This document shows positions 25,143 through 34,086 of a DNA stretch of 64,000 nucleotides, piece after piece; within the stretch, counting starts at the first letter, position 1, and every line of letters starts with the position of its first letter. Below the pieces are notes generated by a model, which did no database searches, had not been told where the DNA came from, and was given only the letters and a program-made list of their open reading frames with translations. The DNA is from CAXBNB01 sp040222275. GTDB lineage: Bacteria > Bacteroidota > Bacteroidia > Cytophagales > Cyclobacteriaceae. Location: contig JAVKDJ010000094.1 of NCBI GenBank assembly GCA_040222275.1, positions 297,199 to 361,198 of the forward strand, in the 5' to 3' direction. The translations under genes were made by a program, and so were the position numbers.

Positions 25143-26219
25143 TTGAAGATAATAGACCGGTACATACTGAAGAAATTCCTGACCACTTTCGTATTCGTGG
25201 TGTTGGTGCTCGTGACTATTATAGTTGTCATAGATTTTACCGAAAAAAATTACAAATTCATCGATTATGAAGTTCCAGGTAAGGAAATCTTCAAATACTA
25301 CATGACTTTCATCCCGTTTATTGCGGGACTGATCACTCCTATTACCGTGTTCATTGCGGCGGTATTGGTGACAGCCAACCTGGCCGTGCGTACCGAGATC
25401 ATCGCCATATTATCAAACGGCATCAGTTTCAGGCGCATGATGTTCCCGTACTTCCTGGGGGCTTCAATGATCGCCATTGCCAGTTTTTACCTGAATGGCT
25501 GGTGGCTGCCAGACCTGAACAAATACCGGATAGGTTTCGAGATCGAATACCTTGAAAAGCCCTTTTACTACAACAAACGGGATGTACACCTGCAACTCAC
25601 CCCTAACGACTTTCTTTACTTCCAGCGGTACAACAACCGCTCAGACATGGCCTACAAAGTCACCTTGGAAAAAATGAACGGCCAACGGCTGGAACAAAAA
25701 ATGACCGCTGAGAAAATGAAATGGGATTCTGTAGGCAGGAGCTGGCAGCTACAAAACTGGAACCGCAGGACCATCAAAGATTTTGGGGAAGAGTATGAAA
25801 TCGGGACTAAGCTCGACACCACGCTCAACATAGCCCCTGAAGACTTTGACTACAAATACAGGCTCAACGAAACCCTAACCTTAGATGAACTCGAAGAGTA
25901 TATTTCCATTCTGAAAGGACGTGGATCAGATGAGGTGGAAGTGTATGAAATAGAAAAGTATATTCGGTACATGCTGCCCTATACGGCACTTATCCTTACC
26001 CTGATCGGCATAAGTGTTTCGGCTGAGAAATCCAGGGGTGGTACCGGCTTCAAGGTGGCACTGGGGTTTTTGATCGCCTTTATTTACCTCATTCTTTTTG
26101 TATTGGCCAAAGCTATCGCCGAAGCTGGGTCTATTTCAAATACCCTGCTAGCTATATGGACACCCAACATCATAGGCATAGTCGCCGGGCTGGTGTTGTA
26201 CCGTTTTGTACCAAGATAA
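25143..26219 (+). CDS. LptF/LptG-family permease (YjgP/YjgQ)
   Basis: Translation appears to start at TTG (25143), giving KIIDRYILKKFLTTFVFVV, the standard N-terminus of the family. The 358 residues comprise three N-terminal transmembrane helices (15-37, 60-82, 104-124), a periplasmic beta-jellyroll (about 130-260) and three C-terminal helices, one reading YTALILTLIGISVSAEKSRGG. LptF and LptG form the inner-membrane part of the LPS export ABC transporter; Bacteroidota encode them at scattered loci. Which of the two this is cannot be decided here. It follows tgt by 60 bases. Confidence 0.9.
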   Translation: MKIIDRYILKKFLTTFVFVVLVLVTIIVVIDFTEKNYKFIDYEVPGKEIFKYYMTFIPFIAGLITPITVFIAAVLVTANLAVRTEIIAILSNGISFRRMMFPYFLGASMIAIASFYLNGWWLPDLNKYRIGFEIEYLEKPFYYNKRDVHLQLTPNDFLYFQRYNNRSDMAYKVTLEKMNGQRLEQKMTAEKMKWDSVGRSWQLQNWNRRTIKDFGEEYEIGTKLDTTLNIAPEDFDYKYRLNETLTLDELEEYISILKGRGSDEVEVYEIEKYIRYMLPYTALILTLIGISVSAEKSRGGTGFKVALGFLIAFIYLILFVLAKAIAEAGSISNTLLAIWTPNIIGIVAGLVLYRFVPR

Positions 26220-26231
26220 GGTTCAGTCGCC

Positions 26232-27149
26232 ATGTCAAACCCAACACCATCCACCACCCAGGCCTACCTCCACCTGCACTTTTTGGTAGTGCTGTGGAGC
26301 TTTACGGCCATTTTGGGAAAGCTGATCGCCATTCCTCCGGTGGAAATCGTTTTTTACCGAACTTTGTTTGCATTCGTAGTGCTGTACGGAATATTGAAAT
26401 GGCGTGGGCAATCTTTGTACCCCGGGAGGGTCAATATGTTATCGATACTGGCCACAGGATGCGTCATTGCCCTGCATTGGGTGCTGTTCTTTCTCGGTGC
26501 ACGTGTATCCAACATATCTATTTGTCTGGCAGGAATGGCCACCACATCACTCTGGACCAGTTTGATCGAGCCTCTCTATTTCCGGCGAAAAATAAAGGTA
26601 TATGAACCGATTCTTGGTATTGTAGCCATCATTGGTATATCTGTTGTTTTTGATGCAGTCATAGACCAGTACCTCGGGTTCTTAATTGGGGTAGCCTCTG
26701 CCCTGCTGGCTTCCGTCTTTACAATTATCAATGGGCAACTGGTAAAGAAAACCAACCACCTGGTCATCAGTTTCTATCAAATGCTTGGTGCATGCCTATG
26801 TGTGCTGGTTTTCATGCCCATCTACGGCCACATGTCTAGCAGCAATGGCGTGCAGCTGGCATTAGCAACCAGTGATATCATTTACCTGCTGATACTTGCG
26901 ATAGTATGCACAGTCTATGCGCATTCAAACTCCATCAAACTCATGCACAAACTATCGGCATTTTCACTCAACCTTACGGTAAACCTCGAACCGGTCTATG
27001 GTATATTACTTGCGGTGGCCATCTTTGGAAATTCCGAACACATGGGCCCGTCCTTTTACTGGGGCACATTCATCATACTGTGCTCGGTATTGTTGCATCC
27101 GGTATTGGCCTATTACGAGAAAAGAAAAATACCTAAAGAGGTATGTTGA
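26232..27149 (+). CDS. EamA-family drug/metabolite transporter
   Basis: The 305-residue polytopic protein has ten predicted transmembrane helices in two EamA repeats. The first begins HLHFLVVLWSFTAILGKLI and the second FLIGVASALLASVFTIINGQLV. The motif NLEPVYGILLAVAIFG near helix 9 is a family hallmark. It begins 12 bases after the permease stop, so it is probably co-transcribed. Substrates for this family range from amino acids to drugs and cannot be predicted. A hairpin followed by T-rich sequence at 27242-27275 ends the unit. Confidence 0.9.
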   Translation: MSNPTPSTTQAYLHLHFLVVLWSFTAILGKLIAIPPVEIVFYRTLFAFVVLYGILKWRGQSLYPGRVNMLSILATGCVIALHWVLFFLGARVSNISICLAGMATTSLWTSLIEPLYFRRKIKVYEPILGIVAIIGISVVFDAVIDQYLGFLIGVASALLASVFTIINGQLVKKTNHLVISFYQMLGACLCVLVFMPIYGHMSSSNGVQLALATSDIIYLLILAIVCTVYAHSNSIKLMHKLSAFSLNLTVNLEPVYGILLAVAIFGNSEHMGPSFYWGTFIILCSVLLHPVLAYYEKRKIPKEVC

Positions 27150-27241
27150 CTATCGATTAGCTCCAGGGTGTTTGAAAAAAATTTAATTTTAGCTATCTTG
27201 TCTCCAGAATGTAAAGTTCAAACTGACCTAATTTCTTGAGG

Positions 27242-27275
27242 CCATTCCAGCACATGGAATGGTCTTAATTTTTTA
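27242..27275 (+). terminator. Terminator after the EamA gene
   Basis: CCATTCCA (27242-27249) pairs with TGGAATGG (27255-27262) around a five-base loop, followed on the plus strand by TCTTAATTTTTT. It ends the tgt/permease/EamA run two bases before the convergent kinase stop codon. Confidence 0.8.
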
Positions 27276-27277
27276 CT

Positions 27278-28465
27278 TTATTTCGAGCCGTCCCACACCT
27301 TTTCAAACTCAACTCCTTCCGTCCCAACGTATATATTTTCCATGTCCTGAGCCATTAGCTCTTCCTTCTCGTAGTTGTTTTTGAACACCCCTTTGCTCTT
27401 GAGTTGTGGCAACCTCACCTCAAATTTTTCATCACTCTTTAACACTTGTATTTTTTTCTCTGTGAGGAAATTGTACCTGGAATGGATGTTGTTCAAACCA
27501 ACACCTGAAGAATCCTCTTCGGATGGCTTGGGATTGAGGTTGTTGGAAAACACTATTTGGTTATTGCCTATAACAATATTGATGGTAAGGTTCTCTTCAT
27601 TGGATACTACATTATGTTTCAGGGCATTTTCAAGCAACATCTGTAGGGTCAAGGGAGGGATTACATAATCATAGCTGACATTTTCCATACCCACTATGTG
27701 GACATGAAGGTTGTTTCCGAACCGGGTTTTGTTCAGGTAAATAAATGATTTTACAAATTTCAACTCGGTAGATAACTGAACAACCTGATCAAACTGATGA
27801 TCCAGAACATAGCGGAATACATCGGCGAATTTCCTGATAAAATCTACCGCTTTCTTTTGATCCGAATGCACCAAAGACATTAAGGCGTTCAGGGTATTGA
27901 ATAGAAAATGCGGGTTCACCTGGTTCTTAAGGGATTCGTATTGGGATATCAGGTTTTTATTTTTGAACCTTTCCAAATCTATAGCCGCTTGCCTCCAAGA
28001 AATGAGGAAATTCCTGCCGTGAATAATCAGCGCAACAAAAAGTGTGATCAAGACTGGAAGTGAAAGCATGTTCAGCCAACCCTGCTCCTGTAGTTCGTCA
28101 TAAAAATTTAAGCCCAGAACTATCTCGATATGTACAACAAGAATGGCACAAGAGGCAAGTACCGTATAAATCATCAACACCACCATCCCGATGGCAAACC
28201 TTTTTTCAGGCTCCTGTAGCCATGCCCACTTGAGGTCAATCAACTCTGCCAGAAATTTATTTCCATTTGAAAGGACTGTCCAAAATATGGCCGACAAGAT
28301 AGTGGTAGAAATTAAGAGGTCGTAATTGCCCTGTAAGAGGCTGTCAAAACTTAGGAATAGCGCTATTACCAATCCACCGATAAATGGAATGATCAACCAG
28401 TCAAAAATGTTTTTTTTGACCACACGCATAACCAAAGACAAACCATAGCTGGTGGATTGTGCCAT
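27278..28465 (-). CDS. LytS/YehU-type sensor histidine kinase, orphan
   Basis: Four N-terminal membrane helices (about 22-41, 50-67, 92-113, 133-150) precede a His_kinase (PF06580) domain whose phospho-acceptor is His186 in NQVNPHFLFNTLNALMSLV. The N-box PPLTLQMLLENALKHNV and a degenerate G-box (SSGVGLNNIHSRY) complete an ATPase lobe. An unusual tail of about 45 residues (KSKGVFKNNYEKEELMAQ... to WDGSK) follows the ATPase domain. These kinases normally sit beside a LytTR response regulator gene; none is adjacent here. A perfect inverted repeat at 28504-28529 upstream may regulate it. Confidence 0.9.
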   Translation of the reverse strand: MAQSTSYGLSLVMRVVKKNIFDWLIIPFIGGLVIALFLSFDSLLQGNYDLLISTTILSAIFWTVLSNGNKFLAELIDLKWAWLQEPEKRFAIGMVVLMIYTVLASCAILVVHIEIVLGLNFYDELQEQGWLNMLSLPVLITLFVALIIHGRNFLISWRQAAIDLERFKNKNLISQYESLKNQVNPHFLFNTLNALMSLVHSDQKKAVDFIRKFADVFRYVLDHQFDQVVQLSTELKFVKSFIYLNKTRFGNNLHVHIVGMENVSYDYVIPPLTLQMLLENALKHNVVSNEENLTINIVIGNNQIVFSNNLNPKPSEEDSSGVGLNNIHSRYNFLTEKKIQVLKSDEKFEVRLPQLKSKGVFKNNYEKEELMAQDMENIYVGTEGVEFEKVWDGSK

Positions 28466-28503
28466 AAGGAAGTATCATTTTTGTGTATTTCCAAAGAAAA
28501 AAC

Positions 28504-28529
28504 ATTTAATGCTTTTGACAGCATTAAAT
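28504..28529. promoter_or_regulatory. Inverted repeat upstream of the orphan kinase
   Basis: ATTTAATGC and GCATTAAAT are perfect 9-bp arms separated by eight bases, located 39 bases before the kinase ATG. The position and symmetry suit an operator or a 5'-leader hairpin. There is no protein evidence. Confidence 0.4.
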
Positions 28530-28736
28530 CACAAAGAATTCCTGTTCCGCCCCATAATAGGGAAAGATGCAATAGTTTTAGCAAAAAAGCAGGCATTTAT
28601 TAGATTTTCTTCAATGGATTGATCCAAATAATTAGGAAAATGAAGGATTTGCAAGTCTCATCCTACTTTATCACCAGTTTATTGAACATAACGGCACTTA
28701 GTTGTACAGACCGCCGCAGTGAAAAGGTTCCATCTG

Positions 28737-29990
28737 TTATTTCGAAAATTGTGCCTGGTAAATCTTCATCACCCTACCCAATGTAAATCCCTGATAAAGT
28801 ACCGAGCAAACCACCACCACATAGGTGAGCGTAACGATAATTTCCTGCCCCTTGAAATCAGCCAGGGACAGGGATACTGCTACCGGCAAACCACCACGAA
28901 GGGCACCCCAGGACAACACAGAAATGGTACCATTGTCAAATGAGCGCTTCAGGGACATCAATCGTATGGGAATAAAAACGCTGAGCCAACGCGCAAAGAG
29001 CACTATATTGATGGTAAAGAAGCCCAGTGCGAAATAGTCCAGCCTAAATGGGATGACCAGCATTTCAAAACCGATCAATACGAAGAGCATGGCGGCCAAG
29101 GATTCCTCCATTAGCTGCCAAAACCTATAAACATAAGCCCCTACCGGACTTTCCCCATCTGTCCCACGACCAAAATTACCAATAATCAACCCAGACAATA
29201 CGGCCACCATCATGGATGAAACCGCCAGGAAATCAGCCATGAATGCCCCGGACATAACCAATGCCATGGTTACAAGTACTTCCACCTGAACATCTTCATT
29301 GTCGATGTATGCCAAAACTTTATAGCCCAGAAATCCAAAAAACAGCCCCAAAAGCAAACCGCCTCCAAGGTCACGAAGGAGTATCAACGCTGTACCGGTG
29401 AAAGTGACACTTCCACCGGCGGCCTCCCCTTTGTAGATTGCTACCAGCGCTATAGCCAACACTATGGCGATACCGCCATTGAGCAAAGCTTCTCCAGATA
29501 TTTTATTCTCCAATTCAGTTGACAGGCTATGTGCCCGTATGGTCTTGGTGACTGCCACCGGATCGGTGGAGGATATCAACGCACCAAAAACCAGGCAACC
29601 TATATAGTGCAGGTCGATACCCATAAAGCCTACCAGGTAATACAACAGCGAACCGATGACAAAGGTAGAAATGAGCACCCCCAAAAAGGACAGTACCAAC
29701 ACGGGCACCAGTTCTTTTCCAAGTCGCTTGAAGTCAATATTCAATGCCCCGGCGAATAGCATCACACTGAGCACAAACTGGTAGAGCACTTCAGAAAAAT
29801 CATATTGTTTGACCTGTTCCGCCAAATGGAATTCTGGAAATACCAGCCCAAACACCAGAACAACAGCAGAAAGGATGAGGGCCAATAGAATAAGGCCTAT
29901 TGAAGATGGCAGCTTTAAATAAAAGGTATTGATAAAAATAAAAAGCCCTGAGAAAAAAATCAGTACAGCGATGATATCGAAGATTTGCAT
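28737..29990 (-). CDS. CPA1-family cation:proton antiporter (NhaP-like)
   Basis: The 417-residue protein has about twelve membrane helices and NhaP landmarks: PSSIGLILLALIL, MLFAGALNIDFKRL (70s-90), GALISSTDPVAVTKTI (136-151), SGEALLNGGIAIVLAI (165-180), GFEMLVI and SVLSWGALRGGLPVAVSLSL near the C-terminus. The ion-binding Asn-Asp pair of this family is Asn171-Gly172 here, so the key carboxylate is missing. It probably sits in the inner membrane exchanging monovalent cations for protons, but activity is in doubt. The gene stands alone on the minus strand. Confidence 0.88.
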   Translation of the reverse strand: MQIFDIIAVLIFFSGLFIFINTFYLKLPSSIGLILLALILSAVVLVFGLVFPEFHLAEQVKQYDFSEVLYQFVLSVMLFAGALNIDFKRLGKELVPVLVLSFLGVLISTFVIGSLLYYLVGFMGIDLHYIGCLVFGALISSTDPVAVTKTIRAHSLSTELENKISGEALLNGGIAIVLAIALVAIYKGEAAGGSVTFTGTALILLRDLGGGLLLGLFFGFLGYKVLAYIDNEDVQVEVLVTMALVMSGAFMADFLAVSSMMVAVLSGLIIGNFGRGTDGESPVGAYVYRFWQLMEESLAAMLFVLIGFEMLVIPFRLDYFALGFFTINIVLFARWLSVFIPIRLMSLKRSFDNGTISVLSWGALRGGLPVAVSLSLADFKGQEIIVTLTYVVVVCSVLYQGFTLGRVMKIYQAQFSK

Positions 29991-30262
29991 AATTTGGATG
30001 TTTGTAAGGCAGGTTCAATGGGTAAATGTCAGCCTTTTCGTTTTACAGATTGTTTCTTTGGATGAGGTTATCTTATGTTCTAAAAAAAATGACCATAGTA
30101 TCACAGATGCTAAATTAATCCCAAAAAACGTTGGTTGTCCTCTGAATATTTATGCACCACTGGCTCGGTATAAATACGGATATCCTATTAACCCCGGAGG
30201 TTTATTGAACCAAAAAATGGCAGCATGCGTTTCCATTGAATCAAAGCCATTACTTTTGAACC

Positions 30263-30589
30263 ATGACAAGACCAATAGCAAAATATCAGGAACCATATTC
30301 CCCAATCGATCCGGATTTTATGGAATCTATCGAAAAATGGATTGCAGAAAAAAAACAAGGGAAAACCCACTTCTTCGATCAAAATGGTCTGTTGAATACT
30401 TCTGAGGGCACCTTACTATCCATAGACAAGGGCAATGATGGTGTTTTTCTTTCCATCGAGGGCGACCAACCAGTACGTCTTGATAAGATCATTACCCTGA
30501 TAGGCAAACCCGGGCCGGCGTATGAAGCCTATGACAGGTACGCCAATGCCTGCCTGACCTGCGAAGATTTGGGGCAGTTTGGCCAATAG
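30263..30589 (+). CDS. Small cytosolic protein, weakly Rof-like
   Basis: This 108-residue protein has no signal or membrane segment. The stretch PYSPIDPDFMESIEKWIAEKK, then GTLLSIDKGNDGVFLSIEGDQPVRLDKIITLIG, recalls the small Sm-like barrel of Rho-binding antiterminator (Rof) proteins ('Y.PI...f...iE... ...IRLDkI..l'), but similarity is modest. A C-terminal CLTCED pair of cysteines is also present. The gene is isolated and is followed by 226 bases with a strong plus-strand terminator at 30754-30796. The function is unassigned; a Rof-like RNA/Rho contact is only a hypothesis. Confidence 0.55.
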   Translation: MTRPIAKYQEPYSPIDPDFMESIEKWIAEKKQGKTHFFDQNGLLNTSEGTLLSIDKGNDGVFLSIEGDQPVRLDKIITLIGKPGPAYEAYDRYANACLTCEDLGQFGQ

Positions 30590-30753
30590 CTACCACCAGC
30601 TTAAAACTGGTAACTTCCACTCCCCCGGAATAGAGTTAGCTGAAGTATTTTTTTGCCATTGGCTAGTAACAAACATAGAATCATTGCTGGCGGCAAATAA
30701 AAATGACCGTAAGATGTGCAATTGCGCTGGTGCGGGCCTTTGAGCCTGATAGC

Positions 30754-30796
30754 CCGTCCCGGTGAAGGCCGGGAACGGTTTTATTGTTTTTTTTTA
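30754..30796 (+). terminator. Plus-strand terminator, possibly of a small RNA
   Basis: CCGTCCCGG (30754-30762) pairs with CCGGGAACGG (30769-30778) with one bulge, followed by a T-rich tail containing nine consecutive T. It lies 165 bases after the nearest plus-strand stop codon. Just upstream CGGGC (30733-30737) can pair with GCCCG (30752-30756), an alternative fold overlapping the terminator stem. The spacer may therefore encode a short non-coding RNA or a long 3' UTR. Confidence 0.7.
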
Positions 30797-30815
30797 AAAT
30801 CGGACTCAGGTATCA

Positions 30816-31313
30816 TTAAGGTTTCAGCCCTTTAGGAAAATGATAAAAGTCAAGCTTACAGTTTCCTCCACTCACCTTGAGCCATGAGTCTGTGCGAAAA
30901 CTCAGTCCGGCCACTCCACAGGTGGGTATATTGTAGATATCCATGTTGGCGATTTGGTTTACAAAATTTGTAAGGCCGGGATTGTGCCCAAAAAGCATCG
31001 CACTACCGACACCATCGCTCAGTGAAGACACAACCTGTTCCCATGCGGGAGCAGAAGCATGATACAATATTTCGTCCTTCAATATGTCATTTTCCGTCAT
31101 ACCAAAAGCTTCAGCAAAAGCTATGGCCGTACGGTGTGCCCTCACTGCATCGCTCGACAGAAGCAACTCCGGACAAGGAATTATTTCGCTGATAAAGGCC
31201 GCCATTTTGGGAGCATCCCGCTTGCCCCGCTTATTCAGCGGCCTTTCCCTGTCCGAAAGCTGGGGATAATCCCAGCTGGACTTGGCATGCCTCACCAAAT
31301 AGAGTTTTTTCAT
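30816..31313 (-). CDS. sixA: SixA-like histidine phosphatase
   Basis: The 165-residue protein opens with KLYLVRHAKSSWDYP, the RHG-type catalytic motif (phospho-accepting His in LVRHAKSS), followed by SDRERPLNKRGKRDAP and a second conserved His in AMLFGHNPGLTNFVN. This matches SixA, which dephosphorylates phosphohistidine on phosphotransfer proteins in E. coli; in Bacteroidota the target is not established. It follows the GT9 gene on the same strand after 21 bases and ends the minus-strand run that begins at 38586. Confidence 0.88.
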   Translation of the reverse strand: MKKLYLVRHAKSSWDYPQLSDRERPLNKRGKRDAPKMAAFISEIIPCPELLLSSDAVRAHRTAIAFAEAFGMTENDILKDEILYHASAPAWEQVVSSLSDGVGSAMLFGHNPGLTNFVNQIANMDIYNIPTCGVAGLSFRTDSWLKVSGGNCKLDFYHFPKGLKP

Positions 31314-31334
31314 ACACCCAAAATACCTATTCTC

Positions 31335-32342
31335 TTATGGAATATAAAAATCTATGACCTGTTTTTTCATACATTTGAAATGCCCCAGAGGGCACTGGCT
31401 ATGGCCAATTTTGGAACAGGGACGACAGTTGAGGGAATTGTTTTCAAATACAGTGAATTTGGTGCGATAGGGGTACATGCCAAATTCCGGTACGGTATTT
31501 CCCCAAATACTGAAAACGTCTTTGCCAAATGCAGCCGCGATGTGCATTAGTCCTGTATCGTGGGTAAATACAGCTATTGATTTTTTGATAATAGATGCGG
31601 ATTGGTTTAGGTTAAACTTCCCGCAACCATTAAATATCACTGTTTTTTTGTTCAAATCTTTTAACCCTTTTTCGAAGGGCAGGTTCTCATTTCTTTTCTC
31701 AAAAAAACCAGCTATATAGTTACCAGTGGATTCGTCTTCTTTTCCACCTAGTAGGATCACAGGTTTGTTGATTTTATCACATACTTCTATGATCCTTTCC
31801 CTTGGCAACTTTTTGGTGCCAAACTTGCCACCGATAGCAAATACCACCAAGTCGCTCCGATGTGTCTCGGGCAACCAATCTTCCTCCACTTCATCTTTGT
31901 GGGGAATGTAGTACTCAAGCCCAAGGTCGTCCATTTCCACCCCAAGCCCCTTCACAGTATCGGTGTACCTGTCCACAATGTGCCTGTTGGGCATCATGTT
32001 CACTTTCAGGTTTACCAACAACCATTTTCGTATGTTGAGCTTTTCGAAACTGCCTGCCTTCACCCTCAGGGCTTTTTTGATGATAAAAGTTCGGAAATTG
32101 TTGTGCAAGTCCACTATAAAATCAAAACGCTCTTTCTTTAGGGTTCGGATCAAGTGTGCCATTCCCGATTGCAACAGGTGGATTTTGTTAATATTGGGGT
32201 TGGCAGTCAGTATTTGCTCGTATTTGGGTAGGGTGGCATAGTGGATTTCAGCATTGCTAAGCCCTGACTTTAAAATCCGTAAAACCGGGGTGGTCAATAC
32301 TATATCACCAATGGAGGAAAACCTGATCACCAGTATTTTCAT
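31335..32342 (-). CDS. GT9 heptosyltransferase-family glycosyltransferase
   Basis: The protein starts MKILVIRFSSIGDIVLTTPVLR, the diagnostic ADP-heptose:LPS heptosyltransferase N-terminus, and carries the second-domain motifs FAIGGKFGTKKLP, VILLGGKEDE, FTHDTGLMHIAAAFGKDVFSIWGNT and PEFGMYPY. About 336 residues is normal. It probably adds a sugar to the LPS core or a lipid-linked glycan on the cytosolic face. An ATG nine bases earlier (32351) overlaps the stop of the preceding gene as TGATG, which signals translational coupling; either start is possible. Confidence 0.9.
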   Translation of the reverse strand: MKILVIRFSSIGDIVLTTPVLRILKSGLSNAEIHYATLPKYEQILTANPNINKIHLLQSGMAHLIRTLKKERFDFIVDLHNNFRTFIIKKALRVKAGSFEKLNIRKWLLVNLKVNMMPNRHIVDRYTDTVKGLGVEMDDLGLEYYIPHKDEVEEDWLPETHRSDLVVFAIGGKFGTKKLPRERIIEVCDKINKPVILLGGKEDESTGNYIAGFFEKRNENLPFEKGLKDLNKKTVIFNGCGKFNLNQSASIIKKSIAVFTHDTGLMHIAAAFGKDVFSIWGNTVPEFGMYPYRTKFTVFENNSLNCRPCSKIGHSQCPLGHFKCMKKQVIDFYIP

Positions 32343-32350
32343 TCCAGGCA

Positions 32351-34060
32351 TCAGCTTGTAATTTTCGCTTTCCTGTCCTCAAAATATAATGCAATGTCTG
32401 TCAGGGTTTTGGCGTTCAGGGTCATTTCTTTCGTCAGGCCTCCTTTTCTACCGGCAAGCACCCCATAATACATATTTTTGTAACCATCCATAGAATGCGC
32501 ATCGGGGTTTATACTCAGCATTACCCCTTGCTCCAATGCATAGTTCACCCACTTCCAGTCAATATCCAACCGATAGGGGCTGGCGTTGATTTCTATCACT
32601 ACGTTGTTTTCTGCACAGGCATGGATGATTTCTTTGTGGTCAACAGGATAGCCTTCCCGTTCAAGCAGCAACCGCCCCGTCATGTGGCCCAGGATAGTTG
32701 TGGATGGATTGCGGATGGCGGCCAGCAAACGATTGGTGGCTTTGTTGATGTCCATATTGAGCCCTGAGTGCACAGAAGCCACGATAAAATCGAAACTGGC
32801 CAGTATTTCGTCCGGATAGTCAAGCGAACCATCCGGCAATATATCCGATTCTATCCCCGAAAATATTCTGAAAGGAGCCAACTCTGCGTTGAGCTTTTTG
32901 ATTTCTTCCTGCTGTTCCTTCACGTTGTACTCGTACAACCCGCTGGCGTAAACTGCCGTCTGGCTGTGTTCGGATATGCCCAGGTACTCATAGCCAAGTG
33001 ATTTGCAGTGTTCGGCCATCTGCCGAAGTGTGTGCTTTCCATCGCTGTAGGTGGAGTGGTTGTGCAATATGCCCTTCAGGTCGGCCATCTCTACCAGTAC
33101 CGGCAATTCCTTTTTGGCGGCCTTTTCAATCTCGAATTGCCCTTCGCGAAGTTCTGGCTCAATATAGGCCAACCCCTGCGATTCGTATATTCCCGCTTCA
33201 CCCTGTCCGTTCATAGTATTGACAACATCTTTGAGCTTATTGCCATTGTCCAATACAGCATTGAGGTGCAGTACAGATCCGGTGGTGAGCATGAGTGTTT
33301 TGTCATATTCCTTTGTGTGGCACAACCTTACTTTCACCCTGGCTTTGGTAGGAACATGGGTGCCTGCCCATGTAAAAGGCCCGGATTTTGACTTTTCTAC
33401 TTCCAAATCTTCCATCTTTTCCAGGGCCTGTCTTACTGCTTCAAAATCGTCATGGCCTGCCAATATGTCCACCACCGAAACCACATCCATTCTTCTCCTC
33501 AAGGCACCTGTTTCCGATACTTTGGCCAATGGTATTTCCTTTCGTATGAATTCCACAATTGACGTAAAGACAGGCTCCAGTACGGCGTATTTGAACCATC
33601 CTCTGCAGTCCATTTTGAACTCCACCGCCCTCAACAATGTCTCTTGCGATTTGTCCCCAAAACCTTTCAGCGCTGCTATTTTGCCCTGATGGCAAAGTTC
33701 CAGTAGCTCTTCCAACGTTTCTGCCCCGGCTTCATTCCACAATTGGCGGATTTTCTTTGGGCCGAAACCAGGCAACCCCAACATCTCTATGACGCCTTCC
33801 GGGGTTTTCTCCAGGAGTTCGTCCAATTGATCAAAACTGCCCTTCTCAGCGATTTCAGCTATCTTAGAGGCTGTGCTTTTCCCTATACCTTCCAGTTTCT
33901 CCAGCTGGCTTGTCTCCAGTTCTGAAAGTTGCTCATCCAACGCATCGATGGTATCCACAGTTTTTTGAAGCCCCCTGACCTTGAAATCATTTTCGCCATG
34001 CAGTTCCATTAGTTTGGTTGCCAGCTTTATCTTTTTGGTAATGTAGGAATTGTCGATCAT
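32351..34060 (-). CDS. polX: PolX-family protein with PHP phosphoesterase; polymerase site degenerate
   Basis: Domain order is that of bacterial family X polymerases: helix-hairpin-helix segments (LEKLEGIGKSTASKIAEIAE at 53-72, LGLPGFGPKKI at 94-104), a polymerase beta-like core (about 150-310) and a C-terminal PHP domain with HNH at 333-335 in ILHNHSTYSDG and ISEHSQT at 362-368. The polymerase core looks inactive: where GDID is expected the text is SVVDIL (Val196, Asp198), and the third acidic site VDLR is VKVR (Lys243). The PHP metal ligands appear intact, so a 3'-5' exonuclease or phosphoesterase role in repair is more likely than synthesis. Length 569 is normal. Confidence 0.9.
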   Translation of the reverse strand: MIDNSYITKKIKLATKLMELHGENDFKVRGLQKTVDTIDALDEQLSELETSQLEKLEGIGKSTASKIAEIAEKGSFDQLDELLEKTPEGVIEMLGLPGFGPKKIRQLWNEAGAETLEELLELCHQGKIAALKGFGDKSQETLLRAVEFKMDCRGWFKYAVLEPVFTSIVEFIRKEIPLAKVSETGALRRRMDVVSVVDILAGHDDFEAVRQALEKMEDLEVEKSKSGPFTWAGTHVPTKARVKVRLCHTKEYDKTLMLTTGSVLHLNAVLDNGNKLKDVVNTMNGQGEAGIYESQGLAYIEPELREGQFEIEKAAKKELPVLVEMADLKGILHNHSTYSDGKHTLRQMAEHCKSLGYEYLGISEHSQTAVYASGLYEYNVKEQQEEIKKLNAELAPFRIFSGIESDILPDGSLDYPDEILASFDFIVASVHSGLNMDINKATNRLLAAIRNPSTTILGHMTGRLLLEREGYPVDHKEIIHACAENNVVIEINASPYRLDIDWKWVNYALEQGVMLSINPDAHSMDGYKNMYYGVLAGRKGGLTKEMTLNAKTLTDIALYFEDRKAKITS

Positions 34061-34086
34061 GTGTATTTATATTCAGTAGTATTAGG

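Noticed and set aside
29929..30405. 158-codon plus-strand frame between the antiporter and the 108-residue gene
   Set aside because: It overlaps both real genes in other frames and has no recognisable composition.
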